NCBI GenBank assembly: GCA_038318235.1
Contig: JBBQBY010000167.1
Coordinates: 1 to 13,128, forward strand
Direction: 5' to 3'
Length of the DNA: 13,128 nt
Source of the DNA: JAPLGZ01 sp038318235
GTDB taxonomy: Bacteria; Chloroflexota; Anaerolineae; Caldilineales; Caldilineaceae
Below are positions 7,657 to 13,128 of this stretch, piece by piece (the first letter of the stretch is position 1; each line of letters begins with the position of its first letter). The notes under the pieces were generated by a model. That model did no database searches and had not been told where the DNA came from. It worked only from the letters and a program-made list of their open reading frames with translations. Position numbers and translations under genes: made by a program.

Positions 7657-7722
7657 CCCAACATAAAAAGGTCGGACATCTAGATGTCCGACCTTTTTAT
7701 GTTAGTATGTTTTTATGTTGGG
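7657..7722. repeat. Nested inverted repeat offering an alternative pairing around the terminator
   Basis: CCCAACATAAAAA (7657-7669) is exactly complementary to TTTTTATGTTGGG (7710-7722). Ten bases of the same left arm also pair with TTTTTATGTT at 7694-7703. The right-hand copies are a direct repeat offset by 16 nt. The structure can fold either as one long hairpin or as an outer stem around the inner hairpin with a 16-nt bulge. Confidence 0.6.
7660..7703 (+). terminator. Rho-independent terminator after potD (44-nt perfect palindrome)
   Basis: The arms AACATAAAAAGGTCGGACAT and its exact reverse complement flank a central CTAG, so the whole 44 nt is palindromic. In RNA, a GC-rich core stem (GGTCGGACAT with ATGTCCGACC) is followed by TTTTT. 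Because A-runs and T-runs frame both sides, it could stop transcription in both directions. It lies 31 nt after the potD stop codon. Confidence 0.85.
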
Positions 7723-7752
7723 AGGTAATGATAGATCCAAACTCCACCTCAA

Positions 7753-7788
7753 CCAGACCTCTCCCCCCGCCCTCCCCTGCTGGGAGGG
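7753..7788 (+). repeat. 36-nt direct repeat, copy 1
   Basis: This copy runs from CCAGACCTC through a C-run to GGGAGGG and is identical over 36 nt to the copy at 7860-7895. Its right half folds as CCCTCCC-CTGCT-GGGAGGG, a 7-bp stem with a 5-nt loop. C-rich repeats of this general type recur between genes in several bacterial groups; here only two copies are seen. Confidence 0.85.
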
Positions 7789-7859
7789 AGCCAGATCAGG
7801 GACAAGCGAGAGGGATCTTGCATTCACTATTAATTATTCACAATTAACTATTGGTCGGG

Positions 7860-7895
7860 CCAGACCTCTCCCCCCGCCCTCCCCTGCTGGGAGGG
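7860..7895 (+). repeat. 36-nt direct repeat, copy 2
   Basis: This is an exact copy of 7753-7788, separated from it by 71 nt. It keeps the same CCCTCCC/GGGAGGG hairpin. The flanks differ: copy 1 is followed by AGCCAGATC, copy 2 by CGCCTGTCGCC. The homology is therefore limited to the 36-nt unit. Confidence 0.85.
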
Positions 7896-7967
7896 CGCCT
7901 GTCGCCGGGCGGCATGAGTTGCTTCGGCTTTCCCCGATCTGCGCTTGACCGATCATCAATTGTAAGT

Positions 7968-7996
7968 TTTTCTGATAGATCGAATAGTGGTATGCT
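7968..7996 (+). promoter_or_regulatory. Probable promoter (extended -10) for the peptide-binding protein gene
   Basis: TATGCT (7991-7996) is preceded by TGG, forming an extended -10 element. A weak -35, TTTTCT (7968-7973), lies 17 nt upstream. The predicted start near 8003 leaves a leader of about 48 nt before the ATG at 8051. Confidence 0.5.
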
Positions 7997-8050
7997 TAGC
8001 GTAGAGAAAAAGCCCAGAAAATCTCAAATCCTAAGGCCGATCGTTTGTTT

Positions 8051-9778
8051 ATGAAAATTTTGGCTCGCAAGCTGTTGTTGCTTTACCCGCTACTTATGCT
8101 GGCCTTGTGCTTGGCTGGCTGCGCCACGACTCAGGCTAAAACGGCAGAATCTATCCCTGAGGCAACTTTGGCGCGCGATCAAAAGATTGTGCTGATCATT
8201 CCCGAAGAACCAACGACGCTTAACCAATATCTCGCGGTGGCGCCGATTGTGCGCCAAGTGGCCGATGCCACAACCGCCAAATTATCCACCGTCAACGAGA
8301 ATGGTGAATTTGTGCCCGTACTGGCCGCAGAATTGCCCACGCTGGAGAATGGCGGCGTTTCCCAAGATGCCCTGACGGTCACGTGGAAATTGCGGGCCGG
8401 CTTACAATGGTCAGATGGTCAACCACTCACTGCCGACGATATAAAATTCACCTGGGAGGCCGTCTCCAATCCCGATAGCGGCACCGTGTTGGCGGCCGGT
8501 TTTGATCTGATCGATACGATCACGGTTCCGGATCCGCTGACGGCCATTGTGCATTATAAGAAAGTCAATCAGGCTTATTTGCAACAATTTATGTATGGCG
8601 TTTTGCCACGGCATGCCGCCGGTCTGGCCAACAATATGCTAAACTGGGCCTGGAACCATAAGCCCATCTCAGCCGGTCCCTTTGTGGTCAGCATGTGGAG
8701 TGCCGGTGAAAGCATTGTCATGGACCGCAATCCCTACTACTATCTGAAAGGTCAACCGTATCTGGACCATCTGGTCTTCCAGATCGTACCCGATCCGGCG
8801 GCCCAGATCACGATGATGGCCAAAGACGAGGCCCAGGTGCAACTCTGGCCAGGTGAGACCAAACAGGTCTATGACGAGCATACGGCCAACGTCGCCGCGC
8901 TGCAAGAGATTCCAGGGCCTTGGAATATGGCTTTACACTTCAATTTAAGCCGCCCATTGGATGACAATCCTGGGCCTCTGCCGGTCCATCCCATGCTTGG
9001 CGATCTGCGGGTGCGCCAGGCGCTGGCCTATGCGATTGATTATGACACGATCCGCAATACAGTCAATCCGGGAACGATTCCCGCGACCACGCCTTTCGCC
9101 TATGGCTGGTACAAATGTGATCTGCCGCGTTTGTATGGATACGACCCAGACAAAGCCAAACAATTACTGGAAGCGGCGGGCTGGGTAGAAGGCCCTAACG
9201 GGACGCGCATTGCGCAGGGGGCAAAATATGCCGAGGATGGCACCCCACTGTTATTGCAAATTGAGGGTTATACTAAATTTCAACCCTTGCAAGATCTCGA
9301 GCAAGCGCTGGTAGAGCAATTCAAAGCGGTTGGCATCGAGACCAAAATCCAGAACGACGAAAGTCCGGTTATGTTTGGCTCCTATGCCGATGGCTCACCG
9401 CGCATGACCGGGAATTTCGACATTTTGGTCTATGACAGCACGCTCCCGATCGATCCCCAAAATGCTGTGGCCGCGGCCTATCATTCCTCCGCCATTCCCA
9501 GCGCAGACAATCCAGCAGGCGCCAATTATTCACGCTGGATCAATGGTGCCGCCGATGCCGCCATCGATCGGGCAGGCAGCACGGTTGATATTCAGCAGCG
9601 CCAAGCGGCGTACTGTGATCTGGCACAACTGATCGCGGTTGATCTGCCAGAGTTACATCTCTACCGTTTTACCGAGGGCTATGGGGCGTCGAATCGTCTA
9701 CATGGCTACCAGGTGAATATGTGGGGCAGTTTGACATGGGATGTGCAGAATTGGCAAGTGGAAACTGAAGATAAATAG
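8051..9778 (+). CDS. Family 5 (peptide/oligopeptide-type) ABC substrate-binding lipoprotein
   Basis: This 575-residue protein belongs to the DppA/OppA binding protein family (SBP_bac_5), which captures peptides or other small ligands outside the membrane. The N-terminus MKILARKLLLLYPLLMLALC ends in the lipobox LAGC with Cys24. Family hallmarks follow: NGEFVPVLAAELP, WKLRAGLQWSDGQPLTADDI (from residue 112), GPFVVSMW with DRNPYYYLKGQPYLD, and RVRQALAYAIDYDTI. The ATG at 8051 is chosen because the signal peptide starts there; the ribosome site is weak. No permease or ATPase genes adjoin it, so it must use a transporter encoded elsewhere or act as a solitary sensor. The ligand cannot be predicted. 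Its stop codon lies 4 nt from the end of the convergent sigma factor gene. Confidence 0.93.
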   Translation: MKILARKLLLLYPLLMLALCLAGCATTQAKTAESIPEATLARDQKIVLIIPEEPTTLNQYLAVAPIVRQVADATTAKLSTVNENGEFVPVLAAELPTLENGGVSQDALTVTWKLRAGLQWSDGQPLTADDIKFTWEAVSNPDSGTVLAAGFDLIDTITVPDPLTAIVHYKKVNQAYLQQFMYGVLPRHAAGLANNMLNWAWNHKPISAGPFVVSMWSAGESIVMDRNPYYYLKGQPYLDHLVFQIVPDPAAQITMMAKDEAQVQLWPGETKQVYDEHTANVAALQEIPGPWNMALHFNLSRPLDDNPGPLPVHPMLGDLRVRQALAYAIDYDTIRNTVNPGTIPATTPFAYGWYKCDLPRLYGYDPDKAKQLLEAAGWVEGPNGTRIAQGAKYAEDGTPLLLQIEGYTKFQPLQDLEQALVEQFKAVGIETKIQNDESPVMFGSYADGSPRMTGNFDILVYDSTLPIDPQNAVAAAYHSSAIPSADNPAGANYSRWINGAADAAIDRAGSTVDIQQRQAAYCDLAQLIAVDLPELHLYRFTEGYGASNRLHGYQVNMWGSLTWDVQNWQVETEDK

Positions 9779-9782
9779 GGCG

Positions 9783-11060
9783 TCAGTCCAGCAGGGCAGC
9801 TTGCGTACACTCGATTAGGCGACGGCGCAAAAAGGTTTGTTCGGCCCGATTCTGGCATAAGCTTAGCGCATGCGCATAGCTGACCTTTGCCTCTGTTAGC
9901 CACCCAGCCCGCCGCAACAGATCGGCGCGTGCCGCATGAAACAGATGATAGTCACCTAATTCGTCTGCCAACTGGCGTTGATCCAGCACCATCAAACCAT
10001 AGAGCGGGCCGTGGGCCATCCCTAAGGCCACGGCCCGGTTTAATTCAATCACAGGCGAAGGCGTGAGGCGGGCCAATGAGCCGTAAAGCGCCGCAATTTG
10101 ATGCCAATCAGTTGCCGCCGGTTGCGCGGCTTGGGCATGCAGCGCGCTGATCGCGGCCTGAATCTGATACGGGCCGGGCCGTCGCAACAGCAGTGCGCGA
10201 TCCAATAAAGCGACGCCTTCTTCAATTTCAGGTTGCGTCCAGAGTGAACGATCTTGCTCATCCAATAGAATAAGTTCCCCGTCGGCATCCACACGCGCCG
10301 TGCGCCGCGCATCATGCAACAACATCAACGCCAGGAGACCGAGGGCTTCGGCATCTTCGCACAAGCCAGGTTCATGCGCCAGCAGTTCGATTAAGACCCG
10401 CGTCAAGCGAATCGCTTCGGCGCAAAGCTCCTGGCGAATTAAGCCTTCGCCGCTGGTGGCCGCATAACCTTCATTGAAGATCAGATAGAGCGCCTTGAGC
10501 ACTGCTTCCAGGCGCTCTGGAATCACGGGGATTGGTGGCACCTGATAGGGGATGCCGGCCTCGCGAATCTTATTTTTCGCGCGCGTAAGGCGCTGGGCCA
10601 TTGTGGGTACGGGGACTAAAAAGGCGTGGGCAATCTCTTCTGTGGTCAGGCCGCCCAGTGTGCGCAAGGTCAAGGCGATCTGCGCTTCTAGCGCCAAGGC
10701 GGGATGGCAACAGGTGAAGATCAATTTGAGACGTTCATCCGGAATCGGGTGCGCATCCACATCAGGCTCCTGGTCAGTTTGTTCAGTGCGCAAAAGTTCA
10801 AGCAGTAGAGCCTGCTTGCGTGCGCCAATTTTGGCGCGGCGCAGGCGATCAATCGCCTTGCGCCGCGCCACGGTGGTCACCCACGCCGCCGGGTTGAGGG
10901 GGATGCCGTCCAGCGGCCAACGCTCCAGGGCGGTGATCAACGTCTCCTGGAGTGCATCTTCGGCCAGATCAAAATCCCCTAGCGTGCTGATCAGCGCGCC
11001 CAATACCCGGCCCGATTCTTCGCGAAAAGTACGTTCGACAATTTTCGCGATCTCGCTCAT
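9783..11060 (-). CDS. ECF42-group RNA polymerase sigma factor with C-terminal TPR-like extension
   Basis: ECF sigma factors direct RNA polymerase to small regulons. This 425-residue protein has region 2 (about 10-80: LAEDALQETLITALERWPL and WVTTVARRKAIDRLRR) and region 4 (about 125-165: LTLRTLGGLTTEEIAHAF and PTMAQRLTRAKNKI). A further 255 residues, rich in paired helices, lie beyond the sigma core and include LIFNEGYAATSG, EQDRSLWTQPEIEEG and GDYHLFHAARADLLRR. That extension defines group ECF42, where it is needed for activity and takes the place of an anti-sigma factor. The DGPF gene 30 nt upstream is the group's standard partner. The start at 11060 has a poor ribosome site. The signal sensed is unknown. 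Confidence 0.95.
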   Translation of the reverse strand: MSEIAKIVERTFREESGRVLGALISTLGDFDLAEDALQETLITALERWPLDGIPLNPAAWVTTVARRKAIDRLRRAKIGARKQALLLELLRTEQTDQEPDVDAHPIPDERLKLIFTCCHPALALEAQIALTLRTLGGLTTEEIAHAFLVPVPTMAQRLTRAKNKIREAGIPYQVPPIPVIPERLEAVLKALYLIFNEGYAATSGEGLIRQELCAEAIRLTRVLIELLAHEPGLCEDAEALGLLALMLLHDARRTARVDADGELILLDEQDRSLWTQPEIEEGVALLDRALLLRRPGPYQIQAAISALHAQAAQPAATDWHQIAALYGSLARLTPSPVIELNRAVALGMAHGPLYGLMVLDQRQLADELGDYHLFHAARADLLRRAGWLTEAKVSYAHALSLCQNRAEQTFLRRRLIECTQAALLD

Positions 11061-11090
11061 GTTTGTCCACTTGTTGGCATACTTAGGCGA

Positions 11091-11447
11091 TTATCCTTGC
11101 GAGAAGTCCCAGATTGGCCGGACCTCAATCGAGCCTTTCGTTGCTCCTGGGATTTTCGCCCCCCACTGGATCGCTTCGTCTAGATTAGCGCAATCGACCA
11201 CGTAATAACCACCGAGTTGTTCTTTGGTTTCTGCAAACGGGCCATCGGTGGTGATAATTTTGCCATTACGCACGCTCACGGTCGTCGCGGTGGTGGTTGG
11301 CTGGAGCGCTTCACCCCCGCGCAAGACACCAGCCTTCGCCCCTTCCTCACCGAAGGCATTATAGGCCGCCATTTCGGCTTCCATTTCGGCTGGCGTCTGT
11401 TGGGTGTTGGCAGTTTCGTTGTTATAGATCAACAGTAAGTAACGCAT
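11091..11447 (-). CDS. YCII-related (DGPF) family protein, partner of the ECF42 sigma factor
   Basis: This is a 118-residue YCII/DGPF domain protein. It reads MRYLLLIYN at the start, then the name-giving ITTDGPFAETKEQLGGYYVVD (DGPF at 68-71), then LDEAIQWGAKIPGATKGSIEVRPI. These small dimeric ferredoxin-like proteins are the usual neighbours and likely targets of ECF42 sigma factors; their biochemical activity is not settled. A longer reading from 11510 adds 21 residues, but GGGAGAG about 8 nt before the ATG at 11447 and the family's conserved MRYLLLIY start favour the shorter form. A candidate ECF promoter ends about 70 nt upstream. It forms an operon with the sigma gene, 30 nt downstream on the same strand. 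Confidence 0.93.
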   Translation of the reverse strand: MRYLLLIYNNETANTQQTPAEMEAEMAAYNAFGEEGAKAGVLRGGEALQPTTTATTVSVRNGKIITTDGPFAETKEQLGGYYVVDCANLDEAIQWGAKIPGATKGSIEVRPIWDFSQG

Positions 11448-11515
11448 CTTCAGCTCTCCCTTTTTGCATGATTGAATGGGTATTGCAGGCCATTCGTGCG
11501 CCTGTTTCATGCATA

Positions 11516-11543
11516 CGACGAATGAGATCGCGCGAATTCGACA
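11516..11543 (-). promoter_or_regulatory. Candidate ECF42-dependent promoter, TGTCGA-N17-CGTCG
   Basis: On the minus strand TGTCGA (11543-11538) is followed after 17 nt by CGTCG (11520-11516). TGTCGA is, to my recollection, the -35 element reported for ECF42 targets, and CGTC-like -10 elements are common for ECF factors. Transcription would start near 11508, leaving a leader of about 60 nt before the DGPF gene. No sigma-70 promoter of comparable quality is seen in this gap. Confidence 0.6.
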
Positions 11544-11588
11544 ACCAAATCAGACCAATCTTAAAACTTCTATCCCGCCAAAAATTTA

Positions 11589-11945
11589 TTACGCCAACGA
11601 AGGGATTGGGTGCTCAAATTCCCAATTAGTCAGCGAATCTTCTACTTCCTCTGGCGTCAACAAGAGTAGCATGGTAATATCTGTAAAAATTTCCTCTGGT
11701 AAATTTGTGAGCGCTTGCCATACGGCGGGTTTGCGATCGACCCGATTTATTCCTCGAAAATCTGGGTCAATCACCCGCACGCGCAACGAGACCAGGTTTT
11801 GTCTACGCACGTGAATGAGTGCGTGGGGATGAAGATGCTTGTATTCACGGAATATATCAAGTACCTGCTGAAGATCAACCCAACCTTCTTTAATCAGGTC
11901 TATTACGATCTGATTCACCAGACCAAAGACGAGACAACGATCCAA
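11589..11945 (-). CDS. Conserved-looking hypothetical protein, start unresolved
   Basis: I cannot name this protein, but its C-terminal two thirds reads as genuine coding sequence: RRQNLVSLRVRVIDPDFRG, VDRKPAVWQALTNLPEEI, then ITMLLLLTPEEVEDS, and NWEFEHPIPS near the end. It resembles, from memory, unnamed proteins of similar length in cyanobacteria and Chloroflexota. The only upstream start in frame is a TTG at 11945 with no ribosome site; GTG and internal alternatives would leave about 77 residues. AAGGTT at about 11893-11888 is close to a GTT codon that might once have been a start. Its 5' part lies exactly antisense to the beginning of the next gene. It may be a truncated or displaced gene. 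Confidence 0.55.
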   Translation of the reverse strand: MDRCLVFGLVNQIVIDLIKEGWVDLQQVLDIFREYKHLHPHALIHVRRQNLVSLRVRVIDPDFRGINRVDRKPAVWQALTNLPEEIFTDITMLLLLTPEEVEDSLTNWEFEHPIPSLA

Positions 11946-12230
11946 CAGACGCTTGATGCGATCAACGCCTATATTGACGAAAAGATCGTTCTCTTGTTTG
12001 GGCCAATCTTAGAGTTTTTGGGCGATGCGGGCAGCGTGCGTAAGACGACAGAAATTGACGCCTATTTCAAGAAACAAGCCCAAGTTGATTCACTGAGCAG
12101 TGTCTACGAATGGCTGGCGGACAAGGGCATCTTGCAGAAAGTTTCGTCGCCTGTGCGGCTGACGGTAAAGAGCCAGATTGAGGTTGATGAGGCGGCGTAT
12201 TATTACGATGGCGAGCATAATCTTTCATAA
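11829..12230 (+). CDS. Hypothetical protein with possible C-terminal winged-helix-like segment
   Basis: I do not recognise this protein. From the ATG at 11829 (a second ATG in frame at 11835) it would have 133 residues. The N-terminal half is helical (TEYIKYLLKINPTFFNQVYY, TIQQTLDAINAYIDEKIVLL). The C-terminal half is DSLSSVYEWLADKGILQKV followed by PVRLTVKSQIEVDEAAYYYDG, a helix then strand pattern reminiscent of a winged helix. Codon use is ordinary, with C or G often in third positions. The frame is open upstream to 11715, but the protein there does not look coding. The first 39 codons overlap the minus-strand gene in exact codon register, so the true N-terminus is uncertain. Its stop overlaps the AbiEi-like gene end by 6 nt. 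Confidence 0.62.
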   Translation: MKMLVFTEYIKYLLKINPTFFNQVYYDLIHQTKDETTIQQTLDAINAYIDEKIVLLFGPILEFLGDAGSVRKTTEIDAYFKKQAQVDSLSSVYEWLADKGILQKVSSPVRLTVKSQIEVDEAAYYYDGEHNLS

Positions 12231-12866
12231 TGTCTCGAACTCAATTGCCTGTTTATGGGCCATTGCTTGTAACAGACATGCCGCTCTTTGTAATTTTGCA
12301 CTACCCGTACGTTCGGCAAAGTGCGTCATACGCTCATGATCTAGTCGTTCCAAGTTTTGCAGACGCAGTCCCTCCAAGAAGAGCAGTTCGTCGCCATTGG
12401 GAGTCAGATGAACCAAATCAAGCAATGCCTTTTCTGGGTACGCAACAAACGCCTGCTGGCTCGCAGTGACGTCAACAATAGTATAACCAAACAGCAAGGA
12501 AGTTTTGACATGGCGAAAAACAAATCGTCCCAAAAATGTTTTCCATGTATCAGGTCGCTGAGTTGTGATACTGATCGTCACCGGGGTATATTCTGGAATC
12601 AAGCTATACCATGCCAGCGCTGACTGACAACTGACATATGAGGCTTTGACCATGCGGTTGGCCACTAGGAATGGATGCGGGGTCACGTGCCGATAGGGGG
12701 GCGCAATGCTATACAGCCCGCGGCGCACTTGGTTCACATAGCCTTTTTGCGCCCAACGTGCTAACTGACGTTGGATTTCCTGCCGTTGAACATCACCCGC
12801 TAAAAGCAAAGTTGTGTCGAAAACAGGTTCATTACCGACTAATTTTAACAACTCTTGAAATTTCAT
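12225..12866 (-). CDS. AbiEi-like antitoxin / winged-helix transcriptional regulator
   Basis: This 213-residue protein resembles the AbiEi family, antitoxins of type IV toxin-antitoxin systems that repress their own operon and neutralise the AbiEii nucleotidyltransferase. Residues 1-57 form the winged helix (QRQEIQRQLARWAQKGYVNQ, then VRRGLYSIAP). SCQSALAWYSLIPEYTP (79-95) and VAYPEKALLDLVHL (141-154) match the domain that follows. The start is the ATG at 12866; an upstream extension to 13094 reads through promoter DNA. No AbiEii-like gene follows: downstream lies the end of an opposing gene. It is thus an orphan antitoxin or a regulator recruited from the family. The promoter suggests a leaderless transcript, and an inverted repeat lies within that promoter. 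Confidence 0.8.
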   Translation of the reverse strand: MKFQELLKLVGNEPVFDTTLLLAGDVQRQEIQRQLARWAQKGYVNQVRRGLYSIAPPYRHVTPHPFLVANRMVKASYVSCQSALAWYSLIPEYTPVTISITTQRPDTWKTFLGRFVFRHVKTSLLFGYTIVDVTASQQAFVAYPEKALLDLVHLTPNGDELLFLEGLRLQNLERLDHERMTHFAERTGSAKLQRAACLLQAMAHKQAIEFETL

Positions 12867-12896
12867 TGTAGTAATGTAACATAAACGATGTATTAT
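12866..12896 (+). promoter_or_regulatory. Weak candidate promoter toward the SDR gene
   Basis: On the plus strand TTGTAG (12866-12871) and TATTAT (12891-12896) are separated by 19 nt, longer than the usual 17. The -10 has one mismatch. It would start transcription near 12903, ahead of the 17-codon ORF and the SDR gene, and it overlaps the divergent AbiEi promoter. Confidence 0.35.
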
Positions 12897-12901
12897 GGCA
12901 A
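12873..12901 (-). promoter_or_regulatory. Probable promoter of the AbiEi-like gene, predicting a leaderless mRNA
   Basis: On the minus strand TTGCCA (12901-12896) and TACATT (12878-12873) are separated by exactly 17 nt. The usual start distance of 6-8 nt after the -10 box falls on the A of the ATG at 12866. No Shine-Dalgarno sequence is present before this ATG, which agrees with leaderless translation. Confidence 0.55.
12880..12897. promoter_or_regulatory. Candidate operator: CATAA-N8-TTATG inverted repeat
   Basis: CATAA (12880-12884) and its complement TTATG (12893-12897) are separated by 8 nt and lie in the spacer of the AbiEi promoter. They also reach into the opposing candidate promoter. 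A second small dyad, ATGTAACAT (12874-12882), overlaps it. AbiEi proteins are known to repress by binding inverted repeats upstream of their genes, so autoregulation is plausible; the short arms keep confidence low. Confidence 0.35.
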
Positions 12902-12947
12902 CACTTTGCATGAAATTGAAACACACAATCAGAAAGTGAGGTGATCC

Positions 12948-13001
12948 ATGATCATTCGAGCAGGCGATCTGCAAGCAACCATCACGGACCGGGGCCAATA
13001 A
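12948..13001 (+). CDS. 17-codon leader ORF coupled to the SDR gene
   Basis: The frame encodes MIIRAGDLQATITDRGQ. It is preceded by GAGGTGATC (12938-12946), nine consecutive bases of the consensus Shine-Dalgarno sequence, much stronger than the site before the SDR ATG. Its stop TAA shares its last base with that ATG (TAATG), so ribosomes finishing here could restart on the SDR gene. It may be a coupling leader or the relic of a longer gene. I recognise no function. Confidence 0.42.
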   Translation: MIIRAGDLQATITDRGQ

Positions 13002-13128
13002 TGAAAAATTTGGAAGGCAAAGTCGCACTCGTGACCGGTGCCAGTCGAGGGATTGGTAAAGGTATTGCACTAGGACTCGGTGAAGCTGGCGCAACGGTCT
13101 ATATTACGGGCAGAACCATTGAAGAAGG
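13001..13128 (+). CDS. Short-chain dehydrogenase/reductase, N-terminal part (3' end outside window)
   Basis: The 42 visible residues open with the classical SDR Rossmann motif: EGKVALVTGASRGIGKGIAL has the TGxxxGIG nucleotide-binding signature (residues 13-20), then AGATVYITGRT, where the arginine after the second strand suggests NADP(H) preference. SDRs oxidise or reduce alcohols and ketones on many substrates. The wording of this N-terminus is like the DHRS1-like group, but the catalytic Tyr-Lys region lies beyond the window, so substrate cannot be judged. The ATG at 13001 has only a GGGG 6 nt upstream; translation is probably helped by coupling to the small ORF in front. Confidence 0.93.
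   Translation, partial: MKNLEGKVALVTGASRGIGKGIALGLGEAGATVYITGRTIEE

Larger units (their letters stand above)
7629..8050. other. 422-nt non-coding region between potD and the peptide-binding protein gene
   Basis: No credible gene lies here; short frames across it are low-complexity translations of the C-rich repeats. Left to right it holds a 10-nt palindrome GTCAATTGAC (7631-7640), the terminator palindrome, two 36-nt direct repeats, an AT-rich spacer between them (about 7820-7853) with a repeated ATTCAC, and a promoter close to the next gene. Confidence 0.8.

Noticed and set aside
7753..7895. Possible CRISPR array, because the repeat is 36 nt
   Set aside because: Only two copies exist, the interval is 71 nt, the repeat is a C-run with a strong hairpin, and no cas genes are nearby.
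7715..8054. Open frames of 67-77 residues across the repeat region
   Set aside because: Their products are Pro/Ser-rich translations of the C-rich repeats and change character outside them; no domain or convincing start.
10552..11205. A 217-residue plus-strand open frame
   Set aside because: It lies opposite the sigma factor gene, is rich in Arg, Ser and Ala, and has no recognisable domain, while the minus strand encodes a clear ECF42 protein.
11715..11828. N-terminal extension of the plus-strand hypothetical protein to 11715
   Set aside because: That stretch is opposite the well-formed part of the minus-strand protein and has no ribosome site; ATG codons at 11829 and 11835 are better starts.
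12225..12866. A complete AbiE phage-defence system
   Set aside because: Only the AbiEi-like half is present. The downstream side holds the 3' end of an opposing gene, with no nucleotidyltransferase.

Overview
The window is bacterial chromosome of moderate GC with short intergenic gaps. It probably comes from a member of the Chloroflexota. That placement is an inference from the gene mix: Uma2 proteins, a DUF4160/DUF2442 pair, an ECF42 sigma factor with a DGPF partner, two lipoprotein substrate-binding proteins, and CCCTCCC-type intergenic repeats. There is no rRNA or other marker here to settle it.

Left part (1-2400). The 3' part of pdxT (vitamin B6 synthesis) is followed by a small ABM-fold monooxygenase gene, a 58-residue two-helix membrane protein behind a near-consensus promoter, and a methyltransferase gene cut off just after its SAM-binding motif. 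Next is an overlapping DUF4160/DUF2442 pair with its own promoter.

Centre (2400-7700). This is a complete polyamine-type ABC importer: ATPase PotA, permeases PotB and PotC, and lipoprotein PotD. The order potA-potB-potC-potD is interrupted between potA and potB by an intact Uma2 (PD-(D/E)XK fold) gene and by the decayed 3' end of a second, different Uma2 gene. A 44-nt perfect palindrome closes the unit after potD.

Right part (7700-13128). A 422-nt non-coding stretch carries two copies of a 36-nt repeat. It is followed by an isolated family 5 (peptide-type) binding lipoprotein. Its 3' end lies 4 nt from the 3' end of a minus-strand operon, DGPF/YCII protein then ECF42 sigma factor. In front of that operon is a candidate ECF promoter (TGTCGA-N17-CGTCG), which would make the sigma factor autoregulatory. 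Beyond are two conserved-looking hypothetical genes whose 5' ends overlap head to head in exact codon register, then an AbiEi-like antitoxin gene with no visible toxin partner and a probable leaderless promoter, and finally a 17-codon ORF joined by TAATG to the start of an SDR oxidoreductase.

Most of the window is ordinary metabolism and transport. The unusual parts are the Uma2 insertion in the pot operon, the ECF42 promoter candidate, the registered antisense overlap near 11.9 kb, and the small regulatory structures. I did not find clear evidence of a wholly new system.
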